Source: Candolleomyces eurysporus | Lineage: Eukaryota > Basidiomycota > Agaricomycetes > Agaricales > Psathyrellaceae | Assembly: GCA_027579435.1 (NCBI GenBank) | Contig: JANBPK010000832.1 | Coordinates: forward strand, 1 to 64,000 | Direction of reading: 5' to 3' | DNA: 64,000 nucleotides | Notes under the pieces: generated by a model | The model's input: the letters and a program-made list of their open reading frames with translations, nothing else | What the model was told of the DNA's origin: nothing | The model's database searches: none | In this document: piece after piece, positions 58,731 to 64,000 of the stretch | How the letters are laid out: each line of letters begins with the position of its first letter | How positions within the stretch are numbered: the first letter of the stretch is position 1 | Made by a program: the position numbers and the translations under genes

Positions 58731-59740
58731 TTAGATCCATTTCAGTTTCAGCAATTTGGGAGTTGGTGCACATGTGAGCCCAAGGTCGTAACAACGTCTG
58801 TTTGTCGATATCAGTCTAAGTGTGCCAAAGGCGAACTGATTTACATACCCACACTCCATAGGTCGCTTGGTGCCAGTCACCACATACTGTATATAGGAGC
58901 ATCGCACACCCTTTTGTGAACAATTCCCGCAAGCAGTACCCCGCCGCCTGCTATGAACTCGCAAGATCGGAATTTCTGGGACTAATCTCCTCAGGAAGCC
59001 AAGGTGCTCAGCGGTGCGAGAATGAGAGGAGTCCACATATACTATGAGTTCAAGATTAATGCTGCAGTTTGGTGTGTGGATTCGCGTCTGCAACTCACCC
59101 TTCGGAGGCATCAAAATTGGGCTTGCCGGAGGAAGCGGGGGTGGTGATGCATTGAATGGTGACGGTCTGATAATTTGTATAATCGCGTTCAATTGGGTAT
59201 GGACGCGAAGTTGGTTAGGGAGAACACTCACTCAGCAAAATTCGACGTTGAAGGCGGTGGAGTTGGAGGCCAAGTTGCAGTTGGTGCTGCCGAAGAAACC
59301 CACTCTGTTGGCTCCCCTAGACCAGGTTCGGTTTCCAAAGGCGAGTGAGCTGTTACTTGGATGGCTGGAGAGTTTGCCATGGGGTCGATCAATTCTGCTG
59401 GTCTTTGGAGGCATAGCATTGCAGGCTCGACAACTGAAGAGGCTGGCACCGCCTGGCCCAAGCTTCCAGAAGGGATCCCAGCCTGGTTCATGGAAGTTGT
59501 CTGTGGAGTGATTACATCTAACATCTCCTCGCCTATGCCGCCTTGATTGACCCCCACCCAGTCGACCCAGTCAAACCCCAGGCTCTCCCAGTTGACGGCG
59601 CTGATGCCCCACTGATCTATGGGGCATTCTTGGTAATTTGAGTCCATGCTGTTCCTAGAATTGCCCTGCTTTAGACAGGTTGACAGGGTATCCCTCATGC
59701 AATGGTCCATGATGGTTGAAAGTGAGCTTGGGTGGAGCAT
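58731..59740 (-). CDS. Second Zn2Cys6 zinc-cluster protein, cluster at the C-terminus
   Basis: The ATG at 59740 starts MLHPSSLSTIMDHCMRDTLS. An acidic, Trp/Pro-rich region follows (PIDQWGISAVNWESLGFDWV; TATWPPTPPPSTSNFAE). The cluster is at the end: GTACGNCSQKGVRC gives C-x2-C-x6-C. An intron starting GTATGT (about 58850) and ending AAACAG (about 58796) joins MECG to RCYDLGLTC, giving CGRCYDLGLTC with the second C-x2-C-x6-C. The protein closes with TPKLLKLKWI. The loop between the two halves is about 15 residues, longer than usual, unless it contains a further short intron. It is probably a transcription factor; targets are unknown. Confidence 0.6.
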
Positions 59741-61300
59741 GTCTGAGTGACAGACTGGATCGACATCCCAATCGGTGTCAATCTCCCCAGCTTCACCACA
59801 GTTGGCTGGCCTCCAGACGAGGCTGTTGTTGAGGTCTACTTCAAACGTGCCCTGACAAACGCGCCCGGTTGAACAGGGTCATCGTCATGCCAAGATTGTG
59901 GTAAGTGAGAGCCGCCAATGAAGCTAATGATACGAGCCACGCACAGGTGTTTCAAAGGGATCTTGCTGAAGGGGCAGCTATAATGAGCGCCAACATCATC
60001 AACATCGACAGCGTGATGACATGGCTCAGGTGAGAACTCACGGTCCTGTTAAACATATCTGTGCTGGGTAAATCGGTGAGGTGAGAGACTCGTCACCCTA
60101 TCTCAGCTCAAGACGCCAGGACCGTGACCTGATCCTGACGCCACCAACCGGACGTCCCGGTATCGTCACAAAATACAAGGAGCCGCAGTACTTACAACAG
60201 TCAAATATTGGTGCTGGGAGTCGAGTCAGTCGACAAGCGATACCATGGCACTAAATTGAACCATTGGCATTACGGATCCCCCGTTCCTCAGCGACTATCT
60301 AAGTATTCAAAGCGATGAGCGGGCAGCTCCTCCGTCCGCTGATTATGAGCAGAATGGATCGAATATTAGATTAAATTTAGTGGCGAGTTCTGCAGTGGAT
60401 TAATGGCATGCTGAGGAGCCTATTGAGAAAGGAAGATGGGAAGACAAAGAAACTGAGTGATCGATATAGGGTGCTAGGCAGGTCTTGAGAATTATTTGCA
60501 TTGAAAACGCATCATACACGTACCAGCTTCACTTGAGCAACTAAAACGAGTAGGAATTGAGCGAGAAGTTGCTGTTAGGCCATCATAATCTCACCGAAAA
60601 TGGAGGAAGACGTGCCACCTGTCTTCACCACTCCGTCCTAGACCGCACTTGTCCTGATTCTCAAATTTCTTCATTAGGTGCCAGGGAAAAGAGGTGACTG
60701 CGCCAGCTGATGGAGACGCGGGCGAACATAGGTGGAAATTTGAACACTTGCAATCCTAGATCACGATTTGATTGAACCACGACAAGGGGCACTCTTACCT
60801 GTTCTCCCATCTCCTGTTCATGTCACCTCGTCCTCAGTTGAACCAAGGCCACAACAAGGTAGAACGCCTCCATATAGCAGGATGCAGGCCTCATTCTTGC
60901 AAAGGCCCAGCATGGCGCGGCCTGGCATGATGGGAGTCGGGCGCAGGTTGTTGCGTTTTCCGGAGCACCTCTTGGTTCTGATTGTGGGAGGTCTGCCTGA
61001 TGCTGGCAGCGCCTACGCTCCTCGTCCCCCACTGGGGAATCCACTGGGCAAATAAGACTCTGGACGTTTGTTCCTTGGTGGCTTGCCCCTCAGGCCTGCT
61101 CGATGGGTGCAGGATGAGAGAGCCGTCTTGGCCAAGAGGCTTCTTGAAGCTTTGACTTGCCCGACCCCTACGAGTGTCAGGAGGGCTTTTATGGGCAGGC
61201 CAAGCGTAGCCAATGCTACGCTACATATGTCTCGCTGGCATTGTGGGCTTTGACGACTATTACTGTGGCGTCGCCTGCACAAGTCTATTGCACGACAAAC
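59741..61300. other. Intergenic, no gene supported
   Basis: Short frames at 60768-61055 and 61013-61282 show no family signal. The right part leads into the tandem repeat. Confidence 0.35.
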
Positions 61301-61352
61301 GACGGCTTATGGCGACTCTCGGAGATGCCTAGGGCCGAAGCCGGCGGCAACT

Positions 61353-61860
61353 ATTGTTGGAGGCGCCGTAGAAAGGCGGCTTGGCGCTCGTGGGGTTGGG
61401 TGTATTGTGAAATCGAGTGCGTATTTGACATCCGTTTGGTGCTCCCTCATGATGTGGGCTTAGGCGAGGGGGACGCATGGGGAATATACGCTCAACGAGG
61501 CCCCTTGAGGGGCCACCCTAGGCAGAAGCCAGCAGGGGTAATTTATTGTTGGAGGCGTTACAATTGGACAGGCAGCTTGATGTTTTGTGGGGTTGAATCG
61601 AGAGTGTGCCCTCAACACCCGTTTTGTGACCCCTTCACAACGCTGGACATTTTGTTGGCGGTGACGAGTGGGACGCGCGTGGGGAAGATACCCTCAACGA
61701 GGCTCCTTGACTCGAAGCTGCTGGAGGCAGCTTTATTATTGGAGGCGCTGTGGTTGGGAAGGGCATTGACATTGTGCAGTGGCTTTATTGTTGGAATAGG
61801 CGGAGGAATCAGCCAGAACGCGAGTGGGGAAGACACGCCCAATGATGGTGACCCAGTGGG
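61353..61860. repeat. Diverged tandem repeat, unit about 190-200 bp
   Basis: TATTGTTGGAGGCG or close variants recur at 61353, 61544 and 61734, and TTATTGTTGGAATAGG at 61782. A second marker, GGGGAATATACGCTCAACGAGG (61480), returns as GGGGAAGATACCCTCAACGAGG (61681) and weakly as GGGGAAGACACGCCCAATGA (61826). The spacing gives two to three degenerate copies. The plus frame 61157-61990 is open through it, but its protein has no recognised motif, so the openness is probably incidental. Confidence 0.6.
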
Positions 61861-62466
61861 ACCTCCAAGTTGTTCCGGCGATAGCTGGATGGCTACAACG
61901 GTACGCGTTAGCCCAACCGTGGACAGTATTTATAGCAGGCCACTCACAATCTTCTCAGACACCTCCACGTCTGTTCAGTCCAACCCATGAGTTGTACAGG
62001 TTTGTTGATGCTGGGTGGGGACCGCGTATTCTTGATGCCCGCCTCACTTCTTGGGAGGGTGGGTGAACGAATAGACCATGGTCGTGCCCAACCCTGACTT
62101 TCTCCTGGTCGTTTGCTGCAAAGCCTAGTGATAGAGATCCAGAAANCAGAAGGGGGGGTACAAAGTTGAACGGACGAGAACAGACGGTGTTGAAGATCGG
62201 GGGATATTATATAATGAGTTGCGACCGACGCTGAGGGTTTGAGCTTGTGAGCGAGTGGGGCGACTAGCTCTCCTCAAGAAGGTAGCACCCGACAAGCAGA
62301 AGAATGGTGCGTCCAGATTCGCGAGCCATAGCTGCTCCTGAATCCCAAATACGCCGGAGAACTCCGCCAACCCGCTTTGGAAACTCAGTGCGTTGCAGAC
62401 AAATTTGACCTCAAACTACTTCCCACTTGTTCATCGTCCAGGTTGTTTTTCTTTTCAGGAGACACT
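61861..62466. other. Intergenic upstream of the last gene
   Basis: Nothing recognised. One n is at 62147. Confidence 0.35.
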
Positions 62467-63736
62467 ATGACAACGTTAGCTAGCGGTCCAACCCCCAATT
62501 CAGCATCCGAGGGGCAAGTTGCTTACCCAGCTCACCTGGATGTGAATTGTCTGCCGAACGTACAGCCCAACAGCTCCATGATGCTCAAAACTGCGTTACA
62601 AGCGTTTCAAGGGGTCACAGAGTGCATTACATTCAAACCAGATGATTTGCAAAGAATTTTGACCCACTTCCTGGCCGAGTTCCTGCGACGTCAAAAAAGG
62701 TACGGGTTCCTCATATTGATAGCGTGGTCTATATTGAAAGTCGTTCTTTTCCACAGATCTCGTTCAGAAAGGGTCGACAACAGCCGCCAGCGAGGCACTT
62801 GGCTCACGAGATATTGGTGTGGTAAGGGCGATTGTTCAGCACGGCCTATGTACCACAATAGAGTTAGATCTTTGCCAACTGGAACCAAATTCCCAAATGC
62901 CATCAGACGTCACAGTAGCTGCCAACTTCACGAAGCTTACCGAAAGCACCATCTTTCTCAGATCGCCCTGGTGTCTTGATGAAGAAGTCACCTTCGAGAC
63001 GTTCCTCAGCGATTATTTTGTTGGCGAGGAGGTCGTCGTAATGCCCAACGCAAGCTCAACCACTCAACCCATTTATTCTTTGAATTTCCCGACCAAGGCC
63101 ATGGCTGTATTGCAGGAATTAGGGGGTAAGTGTCCCCCGACGATGGCCGCTTCTGATGTGGGCTCACAGGCCATCCAACAGTTCGTAACCGCAATTTCAT
63201 GTGGCTCTCCTGAAGCAGTGTCGCACATCTGGTTGGCCTTTGCATTTGAGACGGACGAGGCTGGAGCGGAGATACCTCTCACCCCAAAGCAGACCGGAAA
63301 TGCTAGAGGTATATGCACCGCTTTAGATTGGGAAGTCGAAGAATACAAGCTACTTCAAGTATGTCGATTTCTTGGTTGTTACGATGATGTTGATGACTCA
63401 AACTTCGACTTGCCAGGATTGGGTCAAGAATCAAATCAACGAAAAGCTTGACCCAACAAAGCTCCTCATAGGACAAGACCAACGTTCCTTGCGTGAGATA
63501 TGTGACAACGTAAGTAATTTGTCAAATAACTGTATGCCATCCTAAACACAACAGAGCCACAGGCGATCACCGAGTTTCCGGCCCTCCAGCGGTACGAGGG
63601 CAATTGGCCTGTGGTTGCCATGCTCACTGCCGGGTTGAGGAAAACTGCAGTGTTGAATCGAAAGCAATCTTGTGGAGCTCAGTCAGCCCAAACGCAACCC
63701 GTCTTTATCCCGAAGCCGCAGAGAAGTCAATGGTGA
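62467..63736 (+). CDS. Unknown basidiomycete protein
   Basis: The ATG at 62467 starts MTTLASGPTPNSASEGQVAY. Exon 2 follows a short intron near 62700 and encodes a long region (GVVRAIVQHGLCTTIELDLC, KAMAVLQELGGKCPPTMAAS). An intron (GTATGT at about 63359) leads to DWVKNQINEKLDPTKLLIGQ, and another (GTAAGT near 63510) to AITEFPALQRYEGNWPVVAM. That FPALxxYxxNWP motif recurs in hypothetical proteins of mushrooms (from memory, not checked). The frame ends ...KPQRSQW, TGA at 63734. A further open segment after an acceptor-like GATAG (63798) reads PQRFPIDVVDSDQIVHKVRQ, so an alternative 3' exon may carry the gene beyond this stop. No function can be assigned. Confidence 0.5.
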
Positions 63737-64000
63737 TTTTCCTTGGAGGGAATTGGATCAGGACCGTCAACGAGCACAGACGGTCTCATGCAGGATAGCC
63801 CCAGCGCTTTCCCATTGATGTTGTCGATTCCGACCAAATCGTCCATAAGGTCAGACAGGCCTGTGCCACAGCGCAATACAGTACGCCCAGGCCATGTTGA
63901 CCCGACCGATGATAGTACAGCTGGCACTTTGGAATCAGGCTGTTACGGGCTTCAGACAAGAGTTGTTCGAGATCTTCCAAGCCATCTCCATGCTTGATAC
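63737..64000. other. Right edge; possible extra exon
   Basis: The segment 63799-63900 (plus) is open and protein-like (PQRFPIDVVDSDQIVHKVRQ) and may belong to the gene at 62467. Nothing else is seen before the edge. Confidence 0.3.

Noticed and set aside
61157..61990. 277-codon plus frame
   Set aside because: It runs through the degenerate tandem repeat and its translation has no recognisable domain, so I kept it as repeat only.

Overview
The window is nuclear DNA of a filamentous basidiomycete, most likely an Agaricomycete. Almost every gene is split by many short GT...AG introns (about 45-70 nt). The gene content fits too: several F-box proteins, a TET/JBP-type dioxygenase of the kind expanded in mushrooms, a GH55 glucanase, and zinc-cluster factors with the cluster at the C-terminus. 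Two consecutive microexons in the SIR2 gene suggest an intron-rich lineage; a Cantharellales-like (Rhizoctonia-type) fungus is a guess I cannot test here. Many isolated n bases show unfinished draft sequence, and at least one n breaks a reading frame. All multi-exon coordinates below are outer limits; internal splice sites were read by eye.

Layout. 1-1204 holds the partial end of an unrecognised minus-strand gene, followed by a hairpin repeat. 2423-5883 is a secreted GH55 exo-beta-1,3-glucanase. 6266-10275 is an F-box region: one intact gene, one relic, and a 5'-truncated copy of an F-box gene that sits intact at 31.5-32.8 kb. 10556-22 kb is housekeeping and chromatin: a conserved TM protein, SIR2 deacetylase, a small membrane protein, a divergent Tpt1/KptA-like protein, argininosuccinate synthase and a RING E3 ligase. 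24.7-31.2 kb carries nucleoporin Nup85 and an F-BAR/RhoGAP protein. 33.2-34.5 kb is a divergent H4-H3 pair with a TATA box for each gene. 35.2-37.2 kb is a pepsin-like aspartic protease, and 37.3-37.9 kb a divergent H3 variant (CENP-A candidate). 38.1-41.3 kb has a METTL21/Rkm5-type methyltransferase head-to-head with a mitochondrial rhomboid protease. 41.8-42.95 kb looks like a non-autonomous DNA transposon. 43.7-46.1 kb is a polytopic membrane protein, 47.5-48.8 kb a Zn2Cys6 factor, 50.6-52.3 kb a WD40-TM protein, 52.8-54.3 kb a TET/JBP-like dioxygenase, 57.3-58.6 kb an F-box protein, 58.7-59.7 kb a second Zn2Cys6 factor, 61.3-61.9 kb a degenerate tandem repeat, and 62.5-63.7 kb an unknown gene.

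The genes do not form a pathway cluster. Chromatin functions are over-represented (SIR2, H3, H4, H3 variant, TET-like enzyme). The most informative structures are the two SIR2 microexons, supported by protein conservation, and the inverted duplication that joins a piece of the RhoGAP gene to a truncated F-box gene 20 kb away. I found no rRNA, tRNA, CRISPR or prophage.
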